Source: an uncultured Gemella sp. (GTDB lineage Bacteria > Bacillota > Bacilli > Staphylococcales > Gemellaceae). Taken from it: a stretch of DNA of 27,804 nucleotides. The notes beneath the pieces are model-generated. The model searched no databases. It was not told where the DNA came from and was given only the letters and a program-made list of their open reading frames with translations. The first letter of the stretch is position 1. Each line of letters begins with the position of its first letter. Made by a program: the position numbers and the translations under genes. The stretch lies in the NCBI RefSeq assembly GCF_900766305.1, contig NZ_CAAFUZ010000062.1, forward strand, positions 1 through 27,804. The letters are read 5' to 3'. This document shows positions 6,932 through 16,531 of the stretch, piece after piece.

Positions 6932-6960
6932 TTGAATAGTATAATATTTTATGGTATTAT
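6932..6960 (+). promoter_or_regulatory. SigA promoter of the TM2-domain gene
   Basis: TTGAAT (6932-6937) and TATTAT (6955-6960) are 17 bp apart. An upstream in-frame ATG at 6951 lies inside this promoter, which supports the later start at 6993. Confidence 0.7.
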
Positions 6961-6992
6961 TATCCTTAAATAATCCATATGGAGGTCTACTA

Positions 6993-7253
6993 ATGACTAA
7001 ATACTATTATGATCCTACTAATAATCGTGGCTATATCCCTGGTAGATATGTTAATAAAGTAGTATACCTATTAATCATTTTCTTTTTAGGACATTTTGGA
7101 ATTCAATATTTCTACATCGGAAAAAACTTTAAAGGAATACTGTGCTTACTATTTTGTTGGACTTTCATTCCATCAATTATTGCAGTTTTTTCTTTCATAG
7201 TAACATTATTCAGACCAGCAAATGAACATGGTGATATATTTATACACTATTAA
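6993..7253 (+). CDS. TM2 domain-containing small membrane protein
   Basis: An 86-aa protein with a short tyrosine/asparagine/glycine-rich N-terminus (YYYDPTNNRGYIPGRY). Two transmembrane helices follow, joined by the TM2 hallmark FFLGHFGIQYFYIGKNFKG. The start at 6993 has GGAGG eight bases upstream. TM2 proteins are widespread and of uncertain function in bacteria. It is a single-gene unit, convergent with rpoD, and shares a bidirectional terminator with it. Confidence 0.84.
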   Translation: MTKYYYDPTNNRGYIPGRYVNKVVYLLIIFFLGHFGIQYFYIGKNFKGILCLLFCWTFIPSIIAVFSFIVTLFRPANEHGDIFIHY

Positions 7254-7289
7254 AAAATCAAGGTTAAAAATTTTTAACCTTGATTTTTT
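7252..7289. terminator. Bidirectional terminator between the TM2 gene and rpoD
   Basis: A perfect 38-bp palindrome: 7252-7270 and 7271-7289 are exact reverse complements, with core ATCAAGGTT / AACCTTGAT flanked by A and T runs on both sides. It gives a GC-bearing stem with a U-tract in either direction. Confidence 0.92.
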
Positions 7290-7322
7290 GCATTTAACTC
7301 TATTCTACTTAAGTCTTTGGAA

Positions 7323-8408
7323 TTATTCCATGAAGCCTTTTAGTTTATTAAGCTTAGATGGGTGTTTTAATTTTCTGATAGCTTTTGCTTCAATTTGACG
7401 AATACGTTCACGAGTTACCCCAAACGCACTACCTACTTCTTCTAGAGTATGAGTCTTACCATCTTTCAGCCCAAAACGTAATTTTAGCACGTTTTCTTCA
7501 CGGTCAGTAAGTGTTTCTAGTATCTCTTCTAGTTGTTCTTTCAGAAGTTCATTTGCAGCATGCTCCACTGGAGATTGTGCTTCTTTATCTTCAATGAAGT
7601 CTCCTAAATGTGAATCATCCTCTTCACCGATTGGTGTTTCTAATGAAACTGGCTCTTGAGCTATTTTTAAGATCTCACGAACTTTCTCCGGAGTCATATT
7701 CATTTTCTTAGCAATTTCTTCAGGCTTTGGTTCACGACCTAGGTCTTGAAGTAATTGTCTTTGAATACGAATTAGACGGTTAATAGTTTCAACCATGTGA
7801 ACTGGGATACGGATAGTTCTAGCTTGGTCTGCGATAGCACGAGTGATTGCTTGACGAATCCACCAAGTAGCATATGTTGAGAATTTGAATCCTTTAGAGT
7901 AGTCGAATTTTTCTACTGCTTTGATTAATCCCATGTTACCTTCTTGGATTAAGTCTAAGAATAACATTCCACGTCCAACATAACGTTTAGCAATACTTAC
8001 AACAAGACGTAAGTTAGCTTCAGCTAAATCTTTTTTAGCTTGTTCTTTTTCTTCTTCAGTTCCTGTTTCAATAATTTTAGAAAGTTCTAGTTCTTTCTCT
8101 TTTGATAATAGAGGTACTTTCCCGATTTCTTTTAAGTACATTCTTACAGGGTCATTAGTTCTAATTCCTGCTGGAACAGATAAATCTTCTAAGTCTAACT
8201 CTTCTTCCTCTTCTTCTTCGTGATTAGCATTAATTAAAATAATATCTTCATTATTTAATTCTTCATAGAAATCATCCATCGCTTCTGAAGAAATATCTAA
8301 TTTTGATAAAGCATCTACGATTTCTTCTTGAGTTAACTCACCTTGCTTTTTACCTTTTTCTAACAATTCTTTTTTAATTGTTTCAAAATCTTTTACTTTC
8401 TTAGCCAT
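7323..8408 (-). CDS. rpoD: RNA polymerase primary sigma factor SigA/RpoD
   Basis: A 361-aa housekeeping sigma factor. It has region 1.1 (about 1-75) followed by an acidic run [12 protein letters not shown], region 1.2 with [16 protein letters not shown], and region 2 with [20 protein letters not shown] for -10 recognition and melting. Region 3 follows, and region 4 ends in the helix-turn-helix [20 protein letters not shown] for -35 recognition. Length is typical for Gram-positive SigA. It lies 11 bases downstream of dnaG, so the two are co-transcribed as a reduced macromolecular-synthesis operon with no rpsU upstream. Confidence 0.98.
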   Translation of the reverse strand: MAKKVKDFETIKKELLEKGKKQGELTQEEIVDALSKLDISSEAMDDFYEELNNEDIILINANHEEEEEEELDLEDLSVPAGIRTNDPVRMYLKEIGKVPLLSKEKELELSKIIETGTEEEKEQAKKDLAEANLRLVVSIAKRYVGRGMLFLDLIQEGNMGLIKAVEKFDYSKGFKFSTYATWWIRQAITRAIADQARTIRIPVHMVETINRLIRIQRQLLQDLGREPKPEEIAKKMNMTPEKVREILKIAQEPVSLETPIGEEDDSHLGDFIEDKEAQSPVEHAANELLKEQLEEILETLTDREENVLKLRFGLKDGKTHTLEEVGSAFGVTRERIRQIEAKAIRKLKHPSKLNKLKGFME

Positions 8409-8419
8409 GTTCTTCTCCT

Positions 8420-10210
8420 CTATTTCTTATATTTTTTTAACTTTAATAGTAATTCTTTTTGAGCTTCAGTATCCATTTCTTGAATAGCCACTCTAAGTCT
8501 TTCTTTTATTTCTTTTAATGTCATTTCATTATTTGAAAAATAACTTATATAATCACCCACAACATCAACTGTTGGATTTTCTTCAATTAGAAAATCTGTT
8601 TCATCTATGTATGTTGCGAGTCTTACTACTTCATCGTCCTCAATGCTGTGAATAAATTTATGGATATAGAAATCTAAATTATTATTATAATAAATTACTA
8701 AGTAATCCATTAGATTTACAAAAGCTTCTTGAGGAAATTGACATTTTTCTAAGTCATTATATTTTTCTACAAATAATGATCTATCGACAAAAAAGTATTT
8801 AAATAATTTACACATTTTCTTGTCGTAATTTGTTGTTCTAAACAACAGTTCTGGGTTTGTCGGCGCCACCCACTCTACTGCAGCTTTCTTCCTTTTCACA
8901 TTCACCTTACCTAATTCTTTAAGAAGAACTTGTCGTTCGATTCCGAACTCCTCTGCCAAATTAGTAAGCAATATATATTTTAATGATTCATCTTCCACAT
9001 AGGCAATATTAACAAGTATTTCGTTTTTATATTTGATACGTTGTTCTATATTTGATTTAGAATCATTTTTACAATATTCAATTTTATAATTAATAAAGTG
9101 TTCTTTATTATTTTTTAAATAATTCTCAACATCAAAATCAGGATTTTTAGTATTTTTTTCAGTTAAAAATTCATCTAAATCCTTCGCTCCTGAAAATTTC
9201 AGCTTATAGACATTGTCTGTTGTTTGAATAATTCTATTTCCAATCCCTATCTGAGCTTTTAATCCCGCTTCATCATTATCTAAACTTAGTGTTATTTTTT
9301 TTACAAGTGATAAAAGTTCTTTTAATTTATTATTATCAATGTTAGTACCCATCAATGCTACAGCATTCTTCATACCATTTTGATGAGCTTTTATAACATC
9401 CATATATCCTTCACATAAAATCACTTCATTTTCTTTAGCTATAAATGAACGCGCATCTGAAAAATTGTATAAAACAGTTCTTTTTTCAAAAATTTTCGTC
9501 TCATGCGTATTGTAGTATTTCGGAACACTCTTATCCGAAGACATTGTTCTTCCCGAAAATGCTACAACTTGATTTTGGTTATTTTTTATAGGGAACATTA
9601 CTCTATCTTTAAAGACATCATAATAATCTCCATTATCATTTTTTCCTAGTAATCCCGCTTCAACCATTAAATCCAAATTAATCTTATTCGAATTAAAAAA
9701 GTTTAAAGCAATATTGTTATCTCGAGGAGCATAGCCAAGATTAAAGTCTTTAATAACATCTTCACTTAGTCCCCTATCTAATAAATATTTAAGTGCATCT
9801 TCCGCTTCTTTTGTATTTAGCAGAATATAATTATAATAATCCGCTAAAAGTCTGTGCCCATAGTACATTATATCAAATTCATTGTTCAAATCGTAACTAG
9901 CTTCTTTATTATCATTTGACTCTAAATCTAGTCCTAACCTCGTTCCTAGTTTAGCGATTGCTTGATTGTATGTAATATTTTCTATCAGCGATACAAACTG
10001 AAAGATATTTCCACCTTTACCACATCCAAAACAATGGGCTATTTTTTTCTCAGGAGAAACAGTAAAAGATGGAGTTTTCTCATTATGAAATGGACATAAT
10101 CCTAAGTAGTTTTGTCCTCTTTTTTCTAATTTGACGTATTCACTAACTAGACTGACTATATCAATATTATCAAAAATATAATCAATATCTTGTTTAGATA
10201 TCCTTGCCAC
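8420..10210 (-). CDS. dnaG: DNA primase DnaG
   Basis: A 596-aa primase that makes RNA primers at the replication fork. The N-terminal CHC2 zinc ribbon is intact (Cys39, His42, Cys60, Cys63 in [13 protein letters not shown] and [10 protein letters not shown]). The catalytic core follows with [18 protein letters not shown] and the Toprim segment [16 protein letters not shown], then LSLDNDEAG with the metal-binding acidic residues. The C-terminal third is the divergent helicase-interaction region. It starts with GTG, preceded by AAGGAGGAG. It is the first gene of the dnaG-rpoD operon. Confidence 0.97.
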   Translation of the reverse strand: MARISKQDIDYIFDNIDIVSLVSEYVKLEKRGQNYLGLCPFHNEKTPSFTVSPEKKIAHCFGCGKGGNIFQFVSLIENITYNQAIAKLGTRLGLDLESNDNKEASYDLNNEFDIMYYGHRLLADYYNYILLNTKEAEDALKYLLDRGLSEDVIKDFNLGYAPRDNNIALNFFNSNKINLDLMVEAGLLGKNDNGDYYDVFKDRVMFPIKNNQNQVVAFSGRTMSSDKSVPKYYNTHETKIFEKRTVLYNFSDARSFIAKENEVILCEGYMDVIKAHQNGMKNAVALMGTNIDNNKLKELLSLVKKITLSLDNDEAGLKAQIGIGNRIIQTTDNVYKLKFSGAKDLDEFLTEKNTKNPDFDVENYLKNNKEHFINYKIEYCKNDSKSNIEQRIKYKNEILVNIAYVEDESLKYILLTNLAEEFGIERQVLLKELGKVNVKRKKAAVEWVAPTNPELLFRTTNYDKKMCKLFKYFFVDRSLFVEKYNDLEKCQFPQEAFVNLMDYLVIYYNNNLDFYIHKFIHSIEDDEVVRLATYIDETDFLIEENPTVDVVGDYISYFSNNEMTLKEIKERLRVAIQEMDTEAQKELLLKLKKYKK

Positions 10211-10274
10211 CTTTCTCCTCCTTTTTATAATTTAATAATTAAGAATAAAATGAAAAGATTATTTCCCAACATTA

Positions 10275-10283
10275 ATTATACCA
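10275..10283 (-). promoter_or_regulatory. Extended -10 promoter of dnaG-rpoD
   Basis: The minus-strand motif TGGTATAAT is a perfect extended -10, about 65 bp upstream of the dnaG GTG. The -35 region is poor. The rest of the 424-bp gap between dnaG and trkA (10211-10634) is AT-rich, and I see no gene or riboswitch in it. Confidence 0.6.
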
Positions 10284-10598
10284 TAAACTAAATCTTTTTA
10301 ATATAGTTTGTTTAAATATTTGTAGAAGTACATAACTATTAAACTCTTATTTCTTTATATTTTTAACAATATATTTTTTTAAATTAACAACCTACTTCTA
10401 ATGTATAAATATATAACATATAGTTCAACCACGAATTCCAATTGTTTTTTATAATTTACTACATCTCTATCACTTCTTTTAATAATTTTATACAATTTCA
10501 ATAACTTAATTATATAAAACAACCAATAGTAAACATTCTAAATCATTACTAAGTTAATACAAATATATAAGATTATAGCAATTTATTAGGTTTTAGGT

Positions 10599-10604
10599 TA
10601 TAAT
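10599..10604 (+). promoter_or_regulatory. Probable -10 box of the trkA-trkH operon
   Basis: TATAAT lies about 30 bp upstream of the trkA GTG, in front of AAAGGAG. No convincing -35 hexamer is present at the expected distance. Confidence 0.45.
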
Positions 10605-10634
10605 ATGAATATCATTTAAAAAAGGAGTATTAAA

Positions 10635-12008
10635 GTGAAAGTAATTATAGTCGGTGGTGGTAAAGTCGGTGAGCTTCTTTGCGCTGATTTTTCTAACACA
10701 TTTGATGAAGTGACAATTATCGACACAAATGAACGACGTGTTGAAAAGCTCGTTGAAACATATGATATTAAAGGATTAGTCGGTAATGGTGCGAATTCTG
10801 ACATATTATTAGAAGCTGATGCAGCTAACGCCGATATGTTTATATCTGTTACTACTAGTGATGAAATAAATATGATTTCGTGCATAGCAGCTAAACAGAT
10901 TGGAGCAAAATACACAATTGCGAGAATACGTAACCCAGAATATTCTAAAACAAAAGAGTTTATAAAACAATCTCTAGGAATAGACCTAATGGTCAATCCA
11001 GAATACGAAGCAGCAAAACAAATTTTCTATATGTTGAAGTATCCAACAGCAATAAAAGTAGAAAGTTTTTCTAACAATAAATTCAACATCTTAGAAGTAA
11101 TAATTAATGAAAACAGCATTCTAAATGGTGTATCTCTTATAGAAAGTAAAAAATACATTGATTTTCCATCACTAGTTTGTTTAGTTGAGAGAAAAGGAAA
11201 TGTCTTCGTACCTCGAGGGAATTATGTTTTTGAAGTTGGTGATAAAGTTCATATCACCGCTTCTAATAAGAATCTTAAAAACTTCTACAAGTTATTAGGA
11301 AATAAAGATAATCTTGAGAAAAAGGTAACATCTTCTTTAATTATAGGTGCTGGGAAAATCGCCCACTACTTAGTCGAATTTTTACAAAAAGTATCATTCT
11401 ATACTAAAGTTATTGAAATTGATAAAGAAAAAGCCATATCTCTAAGTGAAACCTTCCCTGAAATCGATGTTATCTGGGCTGATGGTAGTGATCGAGACAC
11501 ATTAATTGAAGAAGGTATCCAAACATTTGATAGTTGTATTTCTCTTACAGGTCTTGATGAAGAGAATATTATAATTAATCTATATGCACATAAGCTTGGT
11601 ATTAAGAAAACTGTTGCTAAAGTGAATCGTGCATCTCTTAAACAAATAGCTGAAGATATTGGTCAATATTCATACATCACACCAAAAGAAATAGTTGGAA
11701 ATATAATAAAAAAATATACAAAATCTCTGCAATGTAGTCGATCTTCTGATATAGAAAGTTACTATCGTATAGCTAACAGTAAAGCTGAAGTTATAGAGTT
11801 TAAAATAACAAGTGACAATGCTAAAGTCATAGGAACTAAACTTAAGGATTTAGCTATAAATGATAACATGCTTATCGCATTTATCATTCGTAATAATAAA
11901 CAAATCTTCCCGAATGGTGAAGACGAAATTAAAGTAAATGATAATGTTGTTGTTGTAAGTTATGGAAATAAACTTGAACATATCGATGATATTCTTGCAA
12001 GGAGGTAA
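10635..12008 (+). CDS. trkA: Trk system potassium uptake regulatory protein TrkA
   Basis: A 457-aa cytoplasmic protein made of two tandem RCK units, as in full-length TrkA rather than the single-RCK KtrA. The first RCK_N has the nucleotide-binding loop VIIVGGGKVGELL at the N-terminus. The second has SLIIGAGKIAHYL near residue 236. Each is followed by an RCK_C ligand-binding lobe, the first around VLEVIINENSILNGVSL and the second near the C-terminus. It binds NAD(H)/ATP-type ligands and gates the TrkH pore encoded three bases downstream. It starts with GTG after AAAGGAG. No c-di-AMP riboswitch is seen upstream. Confidence 0.95.
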   Translation: MKVIIVGGGKVGELLCADFSNTFDEVTIIDTNERRVEKLVETYDIKGLVGNGANSDILLEADAANADMFISVTTSDEINMISCIAAKQIGAKYTIARIRNPEYSKTKEFIKQSLGIDLMVNPEYEAAKQIFYMLKYPTAIKVESFSNNKFNILEVIINENSILNGVSLIESKKYIDFPSLVCLVERKGNVFVPRGNYVFEVGDKVHITASNKNLKNFYKLLGNKDNLEKKVTSSLIIGAGKIAHYLVEFLQKVSFYTKVIEIDKEKAISLSETFPEIDVIWADGSDRDTLIEEGIQTFDSCISLTGLDEENIIINLYAHKLGIKKTVAKVNRASLKQIAEDIGQYSYITPKEIVGNIIKKYTKSLQCSRSSDIESYYRIANSKAEVIEFKITSDNAKVIGTKLKDLAINDNMLIAFIIRNNKQIFPNGEDEIKVNDNVVVVSYGNKLEHIDDILARR

Positions 12009-12011
12009 CCT

Positions 12012-13505
12012 ATGAATTTTAAAATGGTTTTTAACGTCGTTGGTAAAATGCTAATGCTCTTAGCGGCACTATTAATTCTTCCTACAATCGTATCATTAAT
12101 TTATGACGAACAACTTCGCATTACAATTTCTTTTTTTAGTACAGTTATTGTATGCTTTCTATTATCAGTAATACTGCATTATTTAACAAAAGATGTAACT
12201 GAACGTGATTTCTACAAGAGAGAAGGATATGTAATAGTAACTTTAACATGGGTTATCTTTTCTCTGTTAGGGGCACTTCCATTCTATTTATCTGGAGAAA
12301 TACCACACTATATTGACAGTTTATTTGAGACAGTTAGTGGCTTTACGACTACAGGTTCAACTATCTTAGAGGATATTGAATCTTTATCCAAAAGTCTATT
12401 ATTCTGGCGTAGTTTTACACATTTTATAGGAGGTATGGGGGTTATTGTCTTCGCGCTTGCAATTCTTCCACGATCTCCTCACACCATCCATATAGCTAAG
12501 GCAGAAGTTCCTGGTCCATATTTTGGTAAAGTGGTATCATCTATGAAACAAACAGCAATATACCTTTATGGTATTTATATTGCATTAACAATCATATTAT
12601 TCTTCCTACTATTGCTAGGTGGAATCGGAGTATTCGATAGTATTAATCTAGCGTTTTCTACAGCGGGAACTGGAGGTTTTGCTGTAAGAAATGCGGGTAT
12701 CGCATATTATAATAGTACTTATATTACAGTTGTTATTGCTATTTTTATGCTAATATTCTCTATGAATCTTAGTTTAATATATTTTGTAGTCTTTAAAAGA
12801 TACTTTAAAGTACTAAAAAGTGAAGAATTACGTTGGTTTTTTGGAATGATATCTATTCTATCTATAATAATGTTTTTAGATATTTATCGTTCGTATGATA
12901 CACCTAACCATAGTTTACTAGATGTATTCTTCACTGTTTCTTCAGTTGTTTCGACTACAGGATTCACCTACAACGATTTTAATATTTGGCCTGTATTTTC
13001 TAAAATGATTATACTTATTCTTATGATAGTTGGTGGTTGTACTGGTGGTACTGCAGGAGGAATTAAAATTCCACGTCTAATTTTCTTCGTTAAAAATGCT
13101 AAACAAAGTATAAGTAAAGCACTAAATCCACGAAAAATAACAATGTTCAAGATAGATGGAAAGGTAGTAAAAGACACTACTCCATTATCTAACTATCTAC
13201 TATTATTTGGGTTTGTATATGTTATTATTTTATTCTTAATAACATTCCAGATTAATGATTTTGAAGATGCTATTTCTCTGACAGTAACATCAATTAGTAA
13301 TGCTGGACCAGCTTTTAATCACTATGGTCCTATGAGTAACTTTTCACAAATACCATATTTTACAAAAATAGTTCTATCTGTTTCAATGTTACTAGGGCGT
13401 TTGGAATTAATGCCATTAATAGTATTCTTTTCTGCTAACACTTGGAAAAAACGTAGAAAAAAAGCTAGAGAAAATCATAGAATAATCAATAATTATAATG
13501 AATAA
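12012..13505 (+). CDS. trkH: TrkH/KtrB family potassium channel subunit
   Basis: A 497-aa membrane protein with the four-fold repeated M1-P-M2 layout of the Trk/Ktr/HKT superfamily. All four selectivity-filter loops are visible, each with its key glycine: SGFTTTGST, STAGTGGF, VVSTTGFTY and SNAGPAFNHYG. The loop GGCTGGTAGGIKI in the third repeat corresponds to the intramembrane gating loop. The ribosome binding site is GGAGG inside the end of trkA. With TrkA it forms a K+ uptake system that is ligand-gated and driven by membrane potential. A bidirectional terminator follows at once. Confidence 0.95.
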   Translation: MNFKMVFNVVGKMLMLLAALLILPTIVSLIYDEQLRITISFFSTVIVCFLLSVILHYLTKDVTERDFYKREGYVIVTLTWVIFSLLGALPFYLSGEIPHYIDSLFETVSGFTTTGSTILEDIESLSKSLLFWRSFTHFIGGMGVIVFALAILPRSPHTIHIAKAEVPGPYFGKVVSSMKQTAIYLYGIYIALTIILFFLLLLGGIGVFDSINLAFSTAGTGGFAVRNAGIAYYNSTYITVVIAIFMLIFSMNLSLIYFVVFKRYFKVLKSEELRWFFGMISILSIIMFLDIYRSYDTPNHSLLDVFFTVSSVVSTTGFTYNDFNIWPVFSKMIILILMIVGGCTGGTAGGIKIPRLIFFVKNAKQSISKALNPRKITMFKIDGKVVKDTTPLSNYLLLFGFVYVIILFLITFQINDFEDAISLTVTSISNAGPAFNHYGPMSNFSQIPYFTKIVLSVSMLLGRLELMPLIVFFSANTWKKRRKKARENHRIINNYNE

Positions 13506-13506
13506 A

Positions 13507-13545
13507 ACAAAAGACGAGATCTATTTATAAATCTCGTCTTTTATC
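13507..13545. terminator. Bidirectional terminator between trkH and the rsmI operon
   Basis: The stem AAAAGACGAGAT / ATCTCGTCTTTT (13509-13520 with 13531-13542) has A/T runs on both sides and starts four bases after the trkH stop. The stop codon of the convergent minus-strand gene lies inside the hairpin loop at 13521-13523. Confidence 0.9.
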
Positions 13546-13847
13546 ATTGAAACTATTTCTTGAATCTCTTCATTAATTCTTTCATCTAGTTCTTCTTTAG
13601 TAATTAATTCATCATTATGCGCTTCTGTATATCCTAGTATTATACTCAAAGAATTTTTTACATTATGCAACATAATTTTTTTCTTCTGTTCATTTTTATC
13701 TAATTCTGAACTTCTTCTATAAATCATAAATATATTTAAAAATACAAAAAATGTTAAAGGTAGAAAAAATATTTTAATATGTATTGCTGCAATAAGAAAT
13801 ACTACTATTAATACATTTACAGTTATAAAACTAATCATATTTTTCAT
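13521..13847 (-). CDS. Small membrane protein with an orphan histidine-kinase-like DHp segment
   Basis: A 108-aa protein I do not recognise as a named family. Two hydrophobic helices (about residues 5-22 and 25-43) are followed by a basic linker and a charged helical C-terminus. The segment at 60-73, LHNVKNSLSIILGY, has the spacing of a HisKA H-box (His, then K-N-x-L-x-x-I-x-G-Y), with His61 at the phosphoacceptor position. A second predicted helix (83-107) would complete a two-helix DHp hairpin. No ATP-binding N, G1 or G2 box follows; the protein simply ends. It could be a kinase remnant, a phosphotransfer or decoy partner, or unrelated. It overlaps rsmI by 17 bases and is the last gene of that operon. 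Confidence 0.7.
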   Translation of the reverse strand: MKNMISFITVNVLIVVFLIAAIHIKIFFLPLTFFVFLNIFMIYRRSSELDKNEQKKKIMLHNVKNSLSIILGYTEAHNDELITKEELDERINEEIQEIVSMIKDEIYK

Positions 13848-14661
13848 GATACAAACTATAAACCTCTTTTTTATTTATGCCATATTCTTTAGCAGTATTT
13901 TTAATTGCTTCTGATTTTTTCTCACCACTTTGGACTTTTTGATAGATTATTTCTACAATATCATCAAGGTTAAGTTCTGCTTTTTCTTCATCTTTTGATG
14001 GAGAAATAATAACGACAAATTCCCCTTTTTCCTTAATCTCTCCACCTAACATTTCTAATATCACACTAGCTTCGTATGTTTCTATTTGTTCGAACATCTT
14101 CGTAAGTTCTCTTGCTACTGCAATTTTTCTTGTTGGTGCAATCTTAACAATCTCTTCCACTAAGTTTTTTACTCTATGTGGACTTTCATACAAAATCCCA
14201 GTTGTTTTTGAGCTTAAAATAATTTCTAACTTTTGCTTAAGTTCCTTACTTTTTCTCGGTAAGAATCCATAAAAAGTGTAATTGTAAGATTCAATACCAC
14301 TAGCAACCAGTGCTGTAAGTCCCGCATTAGCACCTGGTAATGCAACAACATCTAGTCCTGCTGTTTTTACCTTCTCCACAAGTACATACCCAGGATCTGA
14401 AATACATGGCATTCCTGCATCAGTTACTAAGGCGATATCTAATCCTTCTTCTAAGTATTCTATTATTTTATCACTCATTTTATCTTCATTATGCTCATGA
14501 TAACTAAGTAGTTTTTTACCCTTCACTTCATAATGATTCAATAACTTCTGAGTATTTCTCGTATCTTCACAAGCTATTATATCCGCTTCTTTTAGCACTC
14601 TTAGAGCTCGTAATGTAATATCTTCCAAATTTCCTATTGGCGTTCCTACTAAATATAACAT
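13831..14661 (-). CDS. rsmI: 16S rRNA 2'-O-ribose C1402 methyltransferase RsmI
   Basis: A 276-aa class III (tetrapyrrole-methylase fold) SAM-dependent methyltransferase that modifies the ribose of 16S C1402 in the decoding centre. Hallmarks are the N-terminal LVGTPIGNLEDITLRAL, EADIIACEDTRNTQKLL, the SAM loop VTDAGMPCISDPGY, ALPGANAGLTAL, and YESPHRVKNLV. Length is typical. It lies two bases after yazA, the order found in Bacillus (yabB-yazA-yabC). Confidence 0.96.
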   Translation of the reverse strand: MLYLVGTPIGNLEDITLRALRVLKEADIIACEDTRNTQKLLNHYEVKGKKLLSYHEHNEDKMSDKIIEYLEEGLDIALVTDAGMPCISDPGYVLVEKVKTAGLDVVALPGANAGLTALVASGIESYNYTFYGFLPRKSKELKQKLEIILSSKTTGILYESPHRVKNLVEEIVKIAPTRKIAVARELTKMFEQIETYEASVILEMLGGEIKEKGEFVVIISPSKDEEKAELNLDDIVEIIYQKVQSGEKKSEAIKNTAKEYGINKKEVYSLYHEKYD

Positions 14662-14663
14662 AG

Positions 14664-14975
14664 TTATTTTTCCTTTATTTTCATATTAAAATCTTTTATT
14701 TTTTGCCTTTTTTCTGTATTCAAATTAAGTAAAATATACTCTTCTTTGCTTCTACGAGTACGTTTTTTGAATAAACTTTCAGCACTCGTAGCTTCACTTT
14801 TTGTTTCAAACTCTTCAAAATATATAAGTTTTACAGGTACTCTCACCCTCGTATATTTCGCACCCTTTTTGGCATTATGCGTTTTTATCCTTCTAACAAT
14901 ATCTGTTGTATATCCAGTATACCAAGTTTTGTCGCAACACTCAACTACATACATAAAACTATTCATAAATACCAT
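14664..14975 (-). CDS. GIY-YIG nuclease-domain protein (YazA type)
   Basis: A 103-aa protein built on a single GIY-YIG-like domain: [15 protein letters not shown] with the tyrosine pair, [10 protein letters not shown] with the conserved arginine, [17 protein letters not shown], and a C-terminal glutamate in [13 protein letters not shown]. Members of the UPF0213/YazA group are small and their cellular role is uncertain. The ATG at 14975 lies 17 bases inside the methyltransferase gene upstream. The ATG at 14966 is an equally good start, and neither has a clear ribosome binding site, so translational coupling is likely. It sits between the trmN6-like gene and rsmI. Confidence 0.88.
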   Translation of the reverse strand: MVFMNSFMYVVECCDKTWYTGYTTDIVRRIKTHNAKKGAKYTRVRVPVKLIYFEEFETKSEATSAESLFKKRTRRSKEEYILLNLNTEKRQKIKDFNMKIKEK

Positions 14976-15693
14976 ACACTTTCTTCATCTCATCTGTATA
15001 ACTACCATCTTCATTATAAATATAAAATGGTTGTTCAACTTTGATGTCACTAACCTTCGATATACTTCCCTCAATTAGTACTATTTTACTATTTTCACTT
15101 GAAGGCTTACTGTACACAAATCTTATTCTCTTTATTGCTAGTCCATTTTTCTCACATTCAGAGATAATATCACTTATTCTATAAGTTCTATGAACTAGCG
15201 AAAACTTCCCATTTTGTTTAACTAAATATCTAATAGCCTGCACCACATCACTAAGATTACATAGTAATTCATGACGTGAAATATTATGATTAAACTTTTC
15301 ACGTTGATTCGGCATATTTTCAACAGGAAAATACGGCGGATTACAAATTACATAATCGAATGTTGATGGTCTATAATATTCTTTTACATTTTTTATATCA
15401 CCGTTTCGCACTTCTACATTAGTAATAGCATTTAATTCTAGACTTTTTTTACTAAGTTCAACTAAGTCTTCTTGAATTTCTAACATTTCTATTTTTGCAT
15501 CTGACTTTTCTCTAAGGATTATTGAGATACCACCGTTTCCGCTACAAAGTTCAATAATATTTTTCTTAAAACTTCTCGGTACATTGGCAAAATATGGAAG
15601 TAAAAAAGAGTCAGTTGACATACTATAATGATCAACTTTTTGTAAAATCTTATAATTTTTCGAAACTGTATCAACTCTTAAATTATCTTCCAT
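14959..15693 (-). CDS. TrmN6-like tRNA1(Val) A37 N6-methyltransferase (YabB type)
   Basis: A 244-aa Rossmann-fold methyltransferase. The SAM-binding motif I is [13 protein letters not shown], motif II includes [17 protein letters not shown], and the catalytic N6-adenine motif NPPY is present in [14 protein letters not shown]. This combination marks the TrmN6/YabB group, which methylates A37 of tRNA1(Val) in E. coli; the substrate here is inferred. Its order after holB and before yazA and rsmI matches the Bacillus arrangement, except that ricT (yaaT) and yabA are missing between holB and this gene. Confidence 0.88.
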   Translation of the reverse strand: MEDNLRVDTVSKNYKILQKVDHYSMSTDSFLLPYFANVPRSFKKNIIELCSGNGGISIILREKSDAKIEMLEIQEDLVELSKKSLELNAITNVEVRNGDIKNVKEYYRPSTFDYVICNPPYFPVENMPNQREKFNHNISRHELLCNLSDVVQAIRYLVKQNGKFSLVHRTYRISDIISECEKNGLAIKRIRFVYSKPSSENSKIVLIEGSISKVSDIKVEQPFYIYNEDGSYTDEMKKVYGIYE

Positions 15694-15694
15694 A

Positions 15695-16531
15695 CTAACC
15701 TCTTGTTAAAAATTCTAGATTATTGTTATCTAATAAAATAGTAAAGACAAATTTTTCCAGTACCAATGTTGCATTAACATTCCCATTCAAATCTGCCAAT
15801 GCTCGAAGTATTTTTTCCTGTACCTTACTAACATTAACAACATCACTTACTTTTTCTTCACTATAACTTTTAGAAACTTCCATACTCAAATATTTGAAAA
15901 ACTCTACTATTTCATCTTTAGATTTTAATTTTTCTAATAGGTATATATTAGCAAGATGAGGTTTTCTCATATATTTTTTTACATATTCATTGGTAGTATT
16001 TATTAGATCTTCATTTTGTTCAATCTTTATATTTTCACTTTGACCAACTAGTTTAATTTGTTGACAACGCGAAATAATGGTTGGTAATACGGCACTGATA
16101 TTTTTACAACTAAGAATAGCTATAATATCATCTTCAGGTTCTTCTAAAAACTTAAGTAGGCTGTTAGCTGCTTGCTCAGTCATTTTTTCAATATCTTTTA
16201 TCCAGTAAATCTTCTTACCATAAAATGATTTAACACTTAAATCAGATTTTAATGTTTGGATTTCATCTTTCTTTATCGAAGTTTCACTTGATAATTTATA
16301 AAAATCAACATAATTCCCATGATTTATACTATTGCAGTTTTTACAATTTTCACAACTATAAAATTCTTTATCTTCATTTTTTAAACAAAAAATTGCTTTA
16401 ACAAAACTCAAAATAAACTCATCAGAATATAAACTATCCTCACCTACTACTAAATAGGCATGGGATAGTTTATCTGTTTTTAATGTATTTGTTAAAGATT
16501 TTATTACAATTGTATCTTTACTAAAGTTCAT
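15695..16531 (-). CDS. holB: DNA polymerase III delta' subunit (HolB)
   Basis: A 278-aa clamp-loader subunit. The zinc-binding module is present as Cys49, Cys60, Cys63 and Cys66 (YSCENCKNCNS). Downstream are IKKDEIQTLKSDL, KIYWIKDIEKMTEQAANSLLKFLEEP and the sensor-1 SRC motif (TIISRCQQIKL). The usual Walker A loop after HAYL is absent: the sequence reads VVGEDSLYSDEF, with no GxxGxGK. Delta' is known to be ATP-independent in E. coli, so loss of the P-loop is compatible with function. It overlaps tmk by 11 bases, so translation is probably coupled. Confidence 0.9.
   Translation of the reverse strand: MNFSKDTIVIKSLTNTLKTDKLSHAYLVVGEDSLYSDEFILSFVKAIFCLKNEDKEFYSCENCKNCNSINHGNYVDFYKLSSETSIKKDEIQTLKSDLSVKSFYGKKIYWIKDIEKMTEQAANSLLKFLEEPEDDIIAILSCKNISAVLPTIISRCQQIKLVGQSENIKIEQNEDLINTTNEYVKKYMRKPHLANIYLLEKLKSKDEIVEFFKYLSMEVSKSYSEEKVSDVVNVSKVQEKILRALADLNGNVNATLVLEKFVFTILLDNNNLEFLTRG

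Noticed and set aside
6951..6992. Upstream in-frame start for the TM2-domain protein
   Set aside because: The ATG at 6951 falls within the promoter spacer and lacks a ribosome binding site, while the ATG at 6993 follows GGAGG.
10211..10634. Possible c-di-AMP (ydaO) riboswitch before trkA
   Set aside because: Potassium-transport genes often have one, but this spacer is nearly pure AT with no conserved GC-bearing stems.
10616..10996. Open frame on the minus strand opposite the start of trkA
   Set aside because: It lies wholly antisense to a strongly supported RCK domain, has no ribosome binding site, and its sequence shows no family features.
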